From Parvimonas sp. oral taxon 393 str. F0440 (GTDB lineage Bacteria; Bacillota; Clostridia; Tissierellales; Peptoniphilaceae), in assembly GCA_000223315.2 (NCBI GenBank), contig AFUS01000004.1:310001-374000 (forward strand): a DNA stretch of 64,000 nt, read 5' to 3'. The notes under the pieces are model-generated. The model had not been told where the DNA came from and searched no databases. It saw only the letters and a list, made by a program, of their open reading frames with translations. This document shows positions 37,137-46,631 of the stretch, one piece after another (the stretch's first letter is position 1; the number at the start of each line of letters is the position of its first letter). A program made the translations under genes and the position numbers.

Positions 37137-37979
37137 ATGAGTATAATAAAATCTTTTAATAGTACGATAGATTATATAGAAACTGTTTTAGAAGATGAAA
37201 TTGATGAAAAGAAAATAACTCATTTATCTGGATATTCTTATGCGATGTTTAGTCGATTATTTTCTATTCTGACTGAAACAACACTTTCAGAATATTTGAG
37301 AGGAAGAAAATTAACAGAGGCTGCGATTGCTTTAAGGGATACGGATGAAAAAGTAATTGAAATTGCATTTAGATTTGGATATGAGTCATCAGACTCTTTT
37401 GGAACAGCTTTCAAGAATTTTCATGGATTTACTCCTTCTGAAGTAAGAAATGGAAAACCATTCAAATTGGTTTCCAGAATTCAATTAGCTTTAACAGTTA
37501 AAGGAGGAAGAAGTATGAATGTTACAATTCAAAAGAAAGGTTCATTTACAGTTGCAGGTTTCAATGAAGAAAATATTAATTCATCATTATGTCCAAAAGT
37601 TTGGAATAAATTATATGAAAAATATAGCCAAGAAGAACTTGCAAGTCTAGGAGATGGAGAAAGTGTAGGTATTTGTCATGACGTAGAAAGTCCAAATGTA
37701 ATAGATTACATGGCAGGATATATTGTTACGGATGTAGATAAAGCAAGAAGTATGGGACTTGATATCCTAGAATTAGAAGAGGCTGAATATGCTATTGTTG
37801 AACTAAAAGGAGTAGTTCCTGAATGTATTCACAATGGTTGGAAGTATGTAATGGAAGTGTTTTTTCCGGAACATGGATATGTTCATTCGGGAACTCCTGA
37901 CTTTGAATATTACTATGAAGGGGATATGGATAGTAAAGATTATAAAATGGAATTATGGATTCCAATTGTAAAAGCGTAA
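37137..37979 (+). CDS. AraC family regulator with GyrI-like effector domain
   Basis: 280 residues. The N-terminal AraC-type DNA-binding domain has two helix-turn-helix units (SGYSYAMFSRLFSILTETTL, IEIAFRFGYESSDSFGTAFK, FHGFTPSEVRNG). The C-terminal 160 residues, from RSMNVTIQKKGSFTVAGF on, are the GyrI/AraC-E-bind domain that binds small drugs or ligands. This order is typical of Rob/BltR-like regulators of drug exporters, and the ABC exporter next to it is a plausible target. It starts behind AAAGGGGA. Its stop marks the beginning of the 160-bp direct repeat. Confidence 0.9.
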   Translation: MSIIKSFNSTIDYIETVLEDEIDEKKITHLSGYSYAMFSRLFSILTETTLSEYLRGRKLTEAAIALRDTDEKVIEIAFRFGYESSDSFGTAFKNFHGFTPSEVRNGKPFKLVSRIQLALTVKGGRSMNVTIQKKGSFTVAGFNEENINSSLCPKVWNKLYEKYSQEELASLGDGESVGICHDVESPNVIDYMAGYIVTDVDKARSMGLDILELEEAEYAIVELKGVVPECIHNGWKYVMEVFFPEHGYVHSGTPDFEYYYEGDMDSKDYKMELWIPIVKA

Positions 37980-38134
37980 TATATTAAAAATGAATTAGAG
38001 CCATTGGCTCTTTTTTTGGGCTTGACGAAAATATCTTAATAGTATAAAATTAACTGTAATTATATTTTCATTATTGAATGTAATTAGCTCTATTTTTAAA
38101 TGAAAAGATTGTATTTTATTGTTGTCGTTGGAGG
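37977..38134. repeat. Long direct repeat, copy 1 (terminator + promoter + leader)
   Basis: About 158 bp. Closely matches 39727-39889: a terminator (AGAGCC-ATT-GGCTCT then T run), a promoter (TTGACG at 38022-38027, 17-bp spacer, TAAAAT at 38045-38050), an AT-rich leader and TTATTGTTGTCGTTGGAGG. It starts exactly at the AraC stop codon and ends at the ABC exporter ribosome site. Confidence 0.9.
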
Positions 38135-38140
38135 CAGTAC

Positions 38141-39737
38141 ATGATGTATTTATTTAAAGGTAAATATAAAAAACATTTTATTTTATATTTTGTTGTGTGT
38201 ATTTTTCTTGCATTATTTATAGTTGGAGACTCTTTTTTATTGCAATTTATTGTTACAAATTCTTTTAATGGTTCTAAAAATTTTAGTACTATTGTATTTT
38301 TTGTTGCCATTTTTATTATTTTACAAGCTTTTGGTTATTTTTTACAAGGTTATATGAGTGAAAAAATAATTAAATTGATTAGTTCGGATTTGAGAGAAAA
38401 TATATTTATAAATATATTTGATACTAAAGGGTTAACAAATACAGATGATGATATTTCACAAGAAATAGTTGCATTGACTACACAATTAGAAACTTTTGAG
38501 GTCAGTTATTTAAATACAATTTTATGGGGGGAATATTTGTTTTGCCAATTTTTACTAGCAGTTATTGCAAGTTTAATAATAAAACCGGTATTTGTTATAA
38601 TTATCTTAATTTTGAGTGTCCCTTCTTTATCTGTAGTTATTCTTTCAAAGAAACCAATTTCTGAATGTAGAAAAGATGTTATTTTAAATCAAGAAAAATT
38701 TATTTCTAGTACTGTTGATTTTATTCAAGGAAGTAGAAATATAATATATTTTAATTCTAAAGATGAGATATATAAAAATTTATTAGAAATAAGGAAAATA
38801 TGTTAAAATCACAATTAAAAGGTGCTAAAGTTAATGCAAAAACGGATATGTTTAATAAATTTTCCAGTGCAATATTGTATTATGGAATATGGCTAGTCGG
38901 TTCATATTTTATAATAATCGGAAATATGAATTTAGCACAGATTATAGCATTTACACAATTAGTTAGCAGTATATCATTTCCTTTGCATATGGTTTTGGGG
39001 CTAACGAGTGATTATTATAACGGAAAGGAAGTTAAAAAATATTTAGAAAAATATATAAATTTCAATTTTGAAAGAAGAAAAAATAGCAATGAGATTGAAT
39101 TTAAAGAAATTGCTATAAAAAATTTAAACTTTTCTATAAATGATGTAAAAATTTTAAATAATGTCAATTTGTCCTTACAATTTAACAGAAAGTATGTATT
39201 ATTGGGAGAATCTGGATCAGGAAAATCAACTTTCGTAAATTTATTATTTAATAATAAATCTGATTTTACAGGCGAAATTCTTATTGATGATATAGACATA
39301 AGAAAAATAGATAGAAGTCAATTATTCGATAACATCGGGTATTTTCCACAAAAAATTATATTTTTAATAATAGTATTAGAGAAAATTTAACTGTTTTTAA
39401 TAATAAGATTAAAGATGAAGATTTGATTTTAGCTATAAAAAATGTAGGATTGTCAGACTGGTTTTCAAATAAAAGTTTAGATGATGTAATTAGTGAGAAT
39501 TCATTTAATTTATCCGGTGGAGAAAGGCAAAGATTTTTACTTGCTAGACTATTGTTAAGAAGATATAAATTTTTGATATTGGATGAGATATTTACAGGAT
39601 TAGACAAAGAGAATATATTATATATTGAAGAATTGCTGTCAAAATTAGATATAGGATTTTTAGTGATAACTCACAATAGCAAAAATTTGTTAAATTTTGT
39701 AGATGATATTTTAGAAATCAGAAAAATAATATATTAA
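38141..39737 (+). CDS. ABC exporter (permease-ATPase fusion) lying between direct repeats, two frame breaks
   Basis: About 532 residues. Six membrane helices (ILYFVVCIFLALFIVGDSF, IVFFVAIFIILQAFGYFL) precede the ATPase: Walker A GESGSGKST, IGYFPQK (Q-loop), signature NLSGGERQR, Walker B FLILDEIFTGLD and switch His in VITHNSK. The usual Pro after DE is Ile here. Breaks are at about 38793-38796 (A4) and 39360-39364 (T5); one base each rejoins LEIRKNMLKS and FFNNSIRENL. The cargo is unknown. The gene, with its leader, is bounded by the repeats at 37977 and 39727, and the AraC-GyrI regulator lies just upstream. Confidence 0.8.
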
Positions 39738-39889
39738 AAATAAATTAGAGCCATTGGCTCTTTTTTGTTGGACTTGACGAAAATATCTTAATAGTATAAA
39801 ATTAACTGTAATTATATTTTCATAATTGAAAGTGTAATTAACACTATTTTTAAATAAAAAATGTTGTATTTTATTGTTGTCGTTGGAGG
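39727..39889. repeat. Long direct repeat, copy 2 (serves prfB)
   Basis: About 163 bp, partner of 37977-38134, with the same terminator, promoter and leader. It ends at the prfB ribosome site (GGAGGAG), and small indels separate the copies near the middle (ATTGAATG versus ATTGAAAGTG). Confidence 0.9.
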
Positions 39890-39893
39890 AGAG

Positions 39894-41007
39894 ATGGAAA
39901 ATTTAAGTACAGTAATCGAAAGATTAAAAAAACTGCAACAAAATTTATCAGAAATTGGTGATTCACTTTGACATTTCCAAGTTAGAGGATGAGTATAAAA
40001 ATCTTGAATCTCAGAGCTTTAAGGAAGATTTTTGGAATGATTCCAAAAGTGCAAAGTCAATTTTGGATAATATGAAAAATTTAAAATTTAAGATTGAAAC
40101 TTTTACTTGTCTAAGTCGAAAAATTGAAGATTCTATAGAATTTTTAGAAATTTTATCTGATGAAGAATTTATGGAATATGAAAAAGAAGCGTTAAAAAAT
40201 ATTTATAATATCGAAAAGGAATATTTATCTTTAAAGTTAAATACCTTAATGGTTGGAGAATATGATTCAAACAATGCTATTTTAGAAATTCATGCCGGAG
40301 CTGGTGGTACAGATGCTCAGGATTGGACTGAAATGTTACAACGTCTTTATACAAGATGGATTAACAGTAAAGGTTTTTCATTTTCAATTTTGGATTATAA
40401 TTCTGATACTGAAGGAGGAATTAAATCTGTTACTTTAAAAGTTGATGGCAAAAATGCTTATGGATTTTTAAAAGGGGAAAAAGGAGTTCATAGACTTGTT
40501 AGAATTTCTCCTTATGATTCTTCAAATAAGAGACATACAAGTTTTGCAAGTGTAGATGTTTTTCCGGAGATTGAAGAAATTACCGATATTGAAATAAATC
40601 CTAAAGATTTGCGGATTGATACTTATAGATCCGGAGGAGCAGGAGGACAACATGTAAATAAAACGGATTCTGCAGTTAGAATAACCCATATTCCAACGGG
40701 AGTAACTGTTTCTTGTCAATCCGAAAGAAGTCAAATGTTTAATAGGGATACAGCTATGAGACAGCTTATTGCAAAACTTTTAATTATAAAGCAGGAAGAA
40801 AATAGAGAAAAAATAGAAGATATTCAGGGAAAATATTCCCAAATTGCATGGGGGTCACAGATAAGATCTTATGTTTTTCAACCCTATACACTTGTCAAAG
40901 ATCATCGTACAGGTTATGAAACAGGAAATGTCGAGTCTGTTATGAATGGGAATATTGATGAATTTATAAATCAATATTTATGTGAATTAATAAAAAAGAG
41001 CAGGTGA
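39894..41007 (+). CDS. prfB: Peptide chain release factor 2, with programmed +1 frameshift
   Basis: RF2 releases chains at UGA and UAA. ATG 39894 follows GGAGGAG and encodes 25 residues up to CTT TGA C at 39966-39972, the classic RF2 autoregulatory shift site. Slipping +1 continues as DISKLEDEYKNLESQSF. The tRNA-mimicking SPF motif appears as VRISPYDSSNKRHTSF (here SPYD), and the catalytic GGQ is in RSGGAGGQHVNKTDSAVR. About 370 residues. The stop-codon context lacks the strong AGGGGG found in many species. The 5' region is one copy of the long repeat. Terminates with TGA, which RF2 itself reads. Confidence 0.95.
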
Positions 41008-41011
41008 TTTT

Positions 41012-41107
41012 ATGAAAAGAGAAACAGCAACTAGAATCGTTGCACTTGTATTGGCTTTAATGATGGTAGTTGGAGTAATACCGGCAATTATAGGGCTATT
41101 TAAGTAA
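41012..41107 (+). CDS. Very small (31-residue) membrane protein
   Basis: MKRETATRIVALVLALMMVV followed by GVIPAIIGLFK: a short basic N-terminus and one hydrophobic helix. It starts 5 bases after the prfB stop with AGGTGA just upstream, and its stop overlaps the recX ATG (TAATG). The overall plan is like the small DUF4044-type membrane proteins of Firmicutes, though I cannot assign it. Coupled translation with recX supports its reality. Confidence 0.6.
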   Translation: MKRETATRIVALVLALMMVVGVIPAIIGLFK

Positions 41108-41721
41108 TGCAAGTTGTAAATATAAATTATAGTAAATCTAAAGAAGTTTTTGAAGTAGTTTTTGAAGATGAAACAAGACTTCTTTTGAATTACAATATTT
41201 TTGAAAAGTATAAGGTTTCAGTTGATATGGATTTTTCTGAAGCTGAAATTTTAGAAATGAAGTATTTTTCAGATATTGAAAGAGCAAAGTCAAGAGCAAT
41301 AAATTATATTTCTGGTAAATTAAAAACAAAATATGAAGTTAGATTAAAACTAAAAGAAAATGGATTTGCAGAAGATATTATAGACGAAGTTTTAGATATT
41401 TTAGAAAAAGAGGAATATTTGAATGATAGAGTCTATTGTGAAATATTTATTGAAGATAAGAAAAACTAAATGGATATGGAAAAATAAAATCAAAACTTTA
41501 TTAATTCAAAAAGGAGTTTCCAAAAATATTTTTGAAGACTTTTTGGATGAGTTTGAATACGATGATGAATTTGATAATGCTCTTAAAATGGGTATAAAAA
41601 AGTTGAATCTACTGTCAAATGAAGAGGATAATTTTAAAAAAAGCAAAAGATTATAAATTATTTGGCTTATAGGGGTTTTGGATTTGATGTAATAAATGAT
41701 GTTTTAAGGGAAATTTTATGA
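41107..41721 (+). CDS. recX: Regulatory protein RecX, three frame breaks
   Basis: RecX limits RecA filaments. The N-terminal region MQVVNINYSKSKEVFEVVFE is followed by helical repeats: RAINYISGKLKTKYEVRLKL, ENGFAEDIIDEVLDIL with KEEYLNDRVYCEIFIED, and the C-terminal INYLAYRGFGFDVINDVL. Breaks at about 41460-41465 (A5), near 41503 (TTTA) and at about 41636-41643 (A7) are each cured by one base, producing about 205 residues ending in TGA that overlaps the GIY-YIG start. Confidence 0.82.
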
Positions 41722-42005
41722 TGACTTTTGTTTATATGTTGGAGTGTAAGGACGGAAGTTTTTATACAGGTTATACTACTGATTTAAGAGCCAGATATGA
41801 GAAACATAATTCAGGTTGCGGTGCAAAATATACGAGAGGGAGAACTCCTGTAAAACTCGTTTATTTTGAAATTTTTGAAACAAAGTCTGAAGCGCTTAAG
41901 AGAGAGATTAAAATAAAAAAGATGAGTAGATTAAGAAAAGAGAGATTAGTATTAAATTTTGATAAAAGCAAATTTTCTACTTATTTGGAAGGTGATGTTT
42001 TATGA
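41718..42005 (+). CDS. GIY-YIG domain protein (UPF0213/YhbQ-like)
   Basis: 95 residues. FVYMLECKDGSFYTGYTTDL has the GIY-YIG pattern in the form VYM...YTG, followed by KYTRGRTPVKLVYFE (catalytic-side Arg), SEALKREIKIKKMSR and a conserved Glu in the helix. Stand-alone proteins of this type are predicted nucleases; YhbQ-like members cut DNA in vitro. Translation overlaps the next gene by four bases (ATGA). In Firmicutes such genes often sit near DNA-repair genes, and recX precedes it here. Confidence 0.88.
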   Translation: MMTFVYMLECKDGSFYTGYTTDLRARYEKHNSGCGAKYTRGRTPVKLVYFEIFETKSEALKREIKIKKMSRLRKERLVLNFDKSKFSTYLEGDVL

Positions 42006-42818
42006 TTAATGATAATTTATATGAAAAATATAATGATTTAAGAGAAAATTTAGCGGAATTATTGCTTTTGAAAGAGGAAATTATTTCAATTAGAAATGAC
42101 TTAGTTTTAGAAGATGAGGAAAAATTTAAACTTTTATATAAAAAAATATGGAAAGCCTTTTAAAAATTCAAAAAACTCTTGAAAGAGATGTTATGAATCT
42201 TTTTAGAGCCGGAGAAATTTTAAAAAATCTTGAATTTGCAGATAATTTTGTAGATGTAAGTCAAGTTTATTCAATTATAGATTCGGAAAATAAAAATAGT
42301 AAAAGATTTAATTCTAACGAAGTTAAAAATTTTGTTGGACTATTTGATGAGCTTGATTATGATGAGGATAAGACTTGTGATGATGTCTTTAAGGCGATTG
42401 CAAAGGAAATTTCACCGCAAACAAATAGTAAAAATTGGGATAAGGAACTTTGGAAAAAGACACTAAAGGCAAAAGCTGATGACAGCAAAAGAACAATGAA
42501 TAAAATTTTTAAGACAATTGAGGAAGAGAGATTGTCAAAAAATCCGATAAATTTTAATATTGATGAGTATTCAGAAAATATTCGCACTTTGGAAAATAAT
42601 TTGGAATTTTTACAAAGAGAGGTAAAAAATCTTGGAGAATCTTGCAAAGATACTTTAGATGCAAAGAAGGTTGAAAAAATGGAGAAATTATTGAAAAAAG
42701 TTGAGAATAAAAAGGCTGATATAAATCATTCAATAGAGATTTTAACAAAAATAAAAATGGTTTGATGGACGGTTTTATTGCATCTTTACCTACAAATAAA
42801 AATGGAATGTTAAATTAG
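42002..42818 (+). CDS. Hypothetical coiled-coil protein, two frame breaks
   Basis: About 271 residues, no signal peptide or membrane helix. MINDNLYEKYNDLRENLAEL starts the first segment; after the A7 run near 42141-42147 the frame shifts, and one extra A continues LYKKNMESLLKIQKTLERDV. A further A in the run near 42749-42753 restores NGLMDGFIASLPTNKNGMLN at the end. The C-terminal third is predominantly charged coiled coil (VEKMEKLLKKVENKKADI). I recognise no family. It overlaps the GIY-YIG stop by four bases, so the pair is probably cotranslated. Confidence 0.65.
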
Positions 42819-42827
42819 GAGGAGAAT

Positions 42828-43049
42828 ATGGAATTAAAGTATGAAATTACAGAGGAACTAGGTATCTTATCCGAAAATGAAAAAGGATGGAGAAAAGAAT
42901 TAAATTTAGTAAGCTGGAATGAAAGAGAAGCTAAGTATGATATAAGAGATTGGAATCCGACTCATGAGAGAATGTCAAAAGGGATAACTCTTACAAAGGA
43001 AGAAGCAAAAGCTCTTTATGAAATCTTAAAGGAAGAATTTGGAGAATAG
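42828..43049 (+). CDS. YdbC/PC4-like ssDNA-binding protein
   Basis: 73 residues matching bacterial PC4 (YdbC) proteins: KYEITEELGILSENEKGWRK, LNLVSWNEREAKYDIRDWNP, THERMSKGITLTKEEAKALY. These form dimers that bind single-stranded DNA in place of the eukaryotic transcription coactivator PC4. It starts behind AGGAGGAG. A GTG-started J-domain gene begins one base after its stop. Confidence 0.87.
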   Translation: MELKYEITEELGILSENEKGWRKELNLVSWNEREAKYDIRDWNPTHERMSKGITLTKEEAKALYEILKEEFGE

Positions 43050-43050
43050 T

Positions 43051-43836
43051 GTGAAAAAACTTTTTGGAAAATTTATTATAGGATTATCAAAATTTTTAGA
43101 TAAAATTTTAGGAGCAGTAGTAAACGGTTTATCTTATATTGTAAATTTATTGAGCAGTATTTCAGTATTTTTAGTATTGATAGGAATCGGATTTCTAACT
43201 TTAGGTTCGTTTTTACTTCCTTTATTGCTTATATTTTTGCTTTCCAGTCCATTTTTTTGGCTAATTATATTCGTGTTTTTCATAGTTCCATTTTTAGGAA
43301 AGAAATTTATTTCTTTTCTAAGATATATTAATTATTCATTATGTGAATATTTGAATGATTATGGGAATTTTTTATTAGGAAACAACAAGGGTTATTCATC
43401 ATTTAAAGAATATAAAAGAAAATATGAAAGAGCTCAAGAAGAACAATATGAAAGAGAAAGAGAAGAAAGACAAAGAAGAGAACAGGAAGAATGGGAAAGA
43501 AGATTTAAAGCTTTTAATGAATATTTTTCAAATCAAGGCGGATACTATGGAGGATACCAAGGATATCAGGGCTATGGCTATCAAAATGCAGGTACAACTT
43601 ATGATCCATATAGCGATTTTAAAAACAAATTTGAAAATGCTTGTAGGGTTTTAGAGTTTAATACTTATGATATAGATTTTTATCAAGTTAAGTTACAATA
43701 TAGGAAACTTGCTAAAAAATATCATCCGGATTTGAATAGAGATAGAGATACCACAGAAAAATTTCAAGAAATTAATTCAGCTTTTGAATTTTTAACAGAA
43801 GAAAATATAAAAAGATATAATCAGATGAAAAGATAG
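43051..43836 (+). CDS. Membrane-anchored J-domain protein
   Basis: 261 residues from GTG 43051; GGAG at 43041-43044 sets this start over an in-frame TTG at 43039. Two hydrophobic stretches (VNLLSSISVFLVLIGIGF, FFWLIIFVFFIVPFLG) place it in the membrane. Next comes a charged coiled coil (KYERAQEEQYEREREERQRR), a Gly/Tyr-rich linker (GGYYGGYQGYQGYGYQ) and a C-terminal J domain with the HPD triad in LAKKYHPDLNRD. It should recruit DnaK to the membrane. J domain at the C-terminus and no zinc finger mark it as a type III protein. Confidence 0.86.
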   Translation: MKKLFGKFIIGLSKFLDKILGAVVNGLSYIVNLLSSISVFLVLIGIGFLTLGSFLLPLLLIFLLSSPFFWLIIFVFFIVPFLGKKFISFLRYINYSLCEYLNDYGNFLLGNNKGYSSFKEYKRKYERAQEEQYEREREERQRREQEEWERRFKAFNEYFSNQGGYYGGYQGYQGYGYQNAGTTYDPYSDFKNKFENACRVLEFNTYDIDFYQVKLQYRKLAKKYHPDLNRDRDTTEKFQEINSAFEFLTEENIKRYNQMKR

Positions 43837-43860
43837 CAGAAGATAATCGCTATCTTTTTT
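43830..43860 (+). terminator. Terminator after the J-domain gene
   Basis: AAGATAGC/GCTATCTT stem and six T. The J-domain stop codon lies in its 5' arm. Confidence 0.8.
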
Positions 43861-43912
43861 AATTTTAAAAATGTGGTAAAATATATATATAATAAAATAT
43901 TTGGAGGTAGTT

Positions 43913-45124
43913 ATGAATATAGTAGATCGTTTTGTGGAATATGCAAAAATGGACACTCAATCAAATCCTAAGTCTGAAACTGTTCCTTCAACAGAGAAAC
44001 AAAAAAACTTGGGAAATTTACTTGTGAAACAATTAAAGGAAATGGGAATTGAAAATGCCCATATTGATGAAAAGGGTTACGTTTATGCACATTTAAAATC
44101 AAATGTAGAAAAAAATCTTAAAAAAGTCGGTTTTATTGCACATATGGATACTGCAACAGAACTTACCGGAGCAAATGTAAATCCGCAATTTGTTGATTAC
44201 AAGGGTGGAGATATAAAATTAAATGATGAATTTACTATGTCCGTAAAAGAATTTCCTTGTTTAAATGAAGTTGTAGGAGAAAGACTTATAACAACTGATG
44301 GAAATACTTTATTGGGTGCTGATGATAAGTCAGGAATTGCAATTATTATGGATGCAATTCAAAAAATTACATCAAATAATTTACCACATGGAGATATTTC
44401 AATAGGCTTTACTCCTGATGAAGAAATTGGACGTGGAGCTGACCATTTTGATGTTAAGAAATTTGGTGCAGATTTTGCTTATACAATTGACGGTGGACCT
44501 ATTGGAGAACTTGAATATGAAAGTTTCAATGCTTGTAGTGCAGTTGTAGATATTAAAGGAAAAAATGTTCATCCGGGTTCAGCAAAAGATATTATGAGAA
44601 ATTCACTTATGGTTGCTCATAATCTTTTATCAATGTTACCTGCAAATGAAAGACCTGAACATACTGAAGGATATGACGGTTTCTATCATTTATTGGAAAT
44701 GAACGGAGATACTGAAAATACTCATATGGAATTTATCATAAGAGATTTTGATAGAGAAAAATTTGAATATAAAAAAGAATATATGAAAAAAATAGTTGAA
44801 GTTTTGAATTTCAGATATGATAATTCAATTACTTTAGAACTTAAAGATTCATATTACAATATGAGAGAAAAATTGGAAGATAGAAAAGATATAATCGACC
44901 TTGCTTATAATTCAATGGTTGAAATCGGAATTACTCCAAAAATTCAAGCAATTAGAGGAGGTACTGACGGCTCAAGACTATCTTATATGGGACTTCCTTG
45001 TCCGAATATTTTTGCAGGTGGATTTAATTTCCATGGCAGATTTGAATTTGTTCCTGTTTCATATATGGAAAAAGGATCAGAATTATTAGTTAAAATTGTA
45101 GAAAATATCGTAAAAGGAGAATAA
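43913..45124 (+). CDS. pepT: Peptidase T (tripeptidase)
   Basis: Zinc aminotripeptidase of the M20B family. Start at ATG 43913 behind TTGGAGG. Metal ligands: His in GFIAHMDTATE, bridging Asp in LLGADDKSG, catalytic Glu pair in GFTPDEEIGRGADHFD, Asp in YTIDGGPIGE, and a late His in IFAGGFNFHGRFEFV. VHPGSAKDIMRNSL is the dimerisation-domain hallmark. 403 residues, normal. Followed one base later by pepD, giving a two-gene peptide-degradation operon suited to an amino-acid fermenter. Confidence 0.95.
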   Translation: MNIVDRFVEYAKMDTQSNPKSETVPSTEKQKNLGNLLVKQLKEMGIENAHIDEKGYVYAHLKSNVEKNLKKVGFIAHMDTATELTGANVNPQFVDYKGGDIKLNDEFTMSVKEFPCLNEVVGERLITTDGNTLLGADDKSGIAIIMDAIQKITSNNLPHGDISIGFTPDEEIGRGADHFDVKKFGADFAYTIDGGPIGELEYESFNACSAVVDIKGKNVHPGSAKDIMRNSLMVAHNLLSMLPANERPEHTEGYDGFYHLLEMNGDTENTHMEFIIRDFDREKFEYKKEYMKKIVEVLNFRYDNSITLELKDSYYNMREKLEDRKDIIDLAYNSMVEIGITPKIQAIRGGTDGSRLSYMGLPCPNIFAGGFNFHGRFEFVPVSYMEKGSELLVKIVENIVKGE

Positions 45125-45125
45125 T

Positions 45126-46514
45126 ATGAATTTAAAACCGGAAAGAGTTTTTCACTATTTTAGAGAACTTTCAGATATTCCTCGTGAATCACATAATGAA
45201 AAGGCAGTATCTGATTACATCTATAATTTTGGTAAAAAATTAGGACTTGAAACAAAGCAAGATGATATTCTTAATGTCTATATAAGAAAACCTGCTACAA
45301 AAGGTTATGAAAACAAACCGGGAATAATCCTACAAGGACATATGGATATGGTTTGTGAAAAAGCTACAAGCTCAAAACATAATTTTGCAACAGATAAAAT
45401 TGAATGGGTAGTTAAAGATGATTTACTTTTTGCAAATAATACTACACTTGGAGCAGATGACGGAATTGCAGTTGCAATGGCAATGGCAATTTTAGAAGAT
45501 GAAACTCTGGTTCATCCAGAACTTGAAGTGCTTATTACAGTTACTGAAGAAACAACAATGGCAGGAGCTTTAGGACTTGAAAAAGGTCTTTTAAAAGGAA
45601 AATACTTTTTTAATATCGATTCCGAAGAAGAAGGCATTTTAACTCTTGGTTCCGCTGGTGGTACTTTATTTAAAACAAATTTGGAATTAAAATTTGAAAA
45701 TAAGGAAGTAGAGCTTGTTAAACTTCATTTTGACGGATATCTAGGCGGACATTCAGGAATGGAAATCGGCAAGAATAGAAGAAATATGATTAAAACAATT
45801 GCTGAATTTATAAAAGAGAGTGGACTTTCAATTTCCAGTGTAAACTGTGGAAATAAAGATAATGCAATTCCTAGAGTTGGAGAAATTGTAATTGAAAATT
45901 CATCAAAATTAGATGAATTAATTGCTAAATTTACAGAAAAATACAATGGGGAAGAACAACTTACAATAGATAAAAAAGAAGTTTTCATTGGGAAGGTTTT
46001 GACAAATGCATTAAGAGATACATTAGTTGAAATTTTAGAAGAATTGCCAACAGGGGTAAATTCAAAAGATGAAACTGGAATTATAAGTTCATCAAACCTT
46101 GCAATAGTTCAAACTACTGAAAATGAAATTATAATTCGTGACTCTATTCGTTCATCTTCATTGAGTATTTTAGCAGATATGAAGTCATCTTTTAGTAAAA
46201 TCGGAGAAAAATTTGGCTTGAATTATGAATTTTCAGGTGGTTATCCTTCATGGGAAAAGAAAGAAAATTCAACACTACAAAAATATGCAAACAAAGTTTA
46301 TAAAGAGTTAACTGGAAAGGAATTTGAAAATATTATAGTTCATGCAGGACTTGAATGTGGAGCAATTTATGAAAAATATCCAAATCTTGAATTGATTTCA
46401 TTTGGACCTGACATTAGAGGTGCACATACTCCACAAGAAAATCTTTCAATTCCTTCAACAGAAAGAGTTTATGACTTTACACTAAAATTAATTGAAGAAA
46501 TTGCAAAAAATTAA
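45126..46514 (+). CDS. pepD: Aminoacyl-histidine dipeptidase (M20C)
   Basis: 462-residue zinc dipeptidase that cleaves many dipeptides, including Xaa-His. FHYFRELSDIPRESHNEKA, GIILQGHMDMVCEKATSSKH, TLGADDGIAVAMAMAILED, VTEETTMAGALGLE, FNIDSEEEGILTLGSAGG, DGYLGGHSGMEIGKNRRN and VHAGLECGAI are all standard M20C motifs containing the metal ligands and catalytic Asp/Glu. It is tightly linked to pepT and lies before a clear terminator. Confidence 0.95.
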   Translation: MNLKPERVFHYFRELSDIPRESHNEKAVSDYIYNFGKKLGLETKQDDILNVYIRKPATKGYENKPGIILQGHMDMVCEKATSSKHNFATDKIEWVVKDDLLFANNTTLGADDGIAVAMAMAILEDETLVHPELEVLITVTEETTMAGALGLEKGLLKGKYFFNIDSEEEGILTLGSAGGTLFKTNLELKFENKEVELVKLHFDGYLGGHSGMEIGKNRRNMIKTIAEFIKESGLSISSVNCGNKDNAIPRVGEIVIENSSKLDELIAKFTEKYNGEEQLTIDKKEVFIGKVLTNALRDTLVEILEELPTGVNSKDETGIISSSNLAIVQTTENEIIIRDSIRSSSLSILADMKSSFSKIGEKFGLNYEFSGGYPSWEKKENSTLQKYANKVYKELTGKEFENIIVHAGLECGAIYEKYPNLELISFGPDIRGAHTPQENLSIPSTERVYDFTLKLIEEIAKN

Positions 46515-46530
46515 TTTTAAAATTTTACTG

Positions 46531-46561
46531 AAAATCAGCTAAGCTATTAGCTGATTTTTTG
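46531..46561 (+). terminator. Terminator after pepD
   Basis: AAAATCAGCTAA, GCTA loop, TTAGCTGATTTTTT: long stem and T run. Confidence 0.9.
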
Positions 46562-46590
46562 TTGATATTTTAAGTTTTATTTAATATAAT
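46562..46590 (+). promoter_or_regulatory. Promoter of folP-folK
   Basis: TTGATA at 46562-46567, 17-bp spacer, TATAAT at 46585-46590. Confidence 0.78.
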
Positions 46591-46631
46591 AAATATATAA
46601 TAATTAAAAATTATTTTATATGAGGGTCTTT

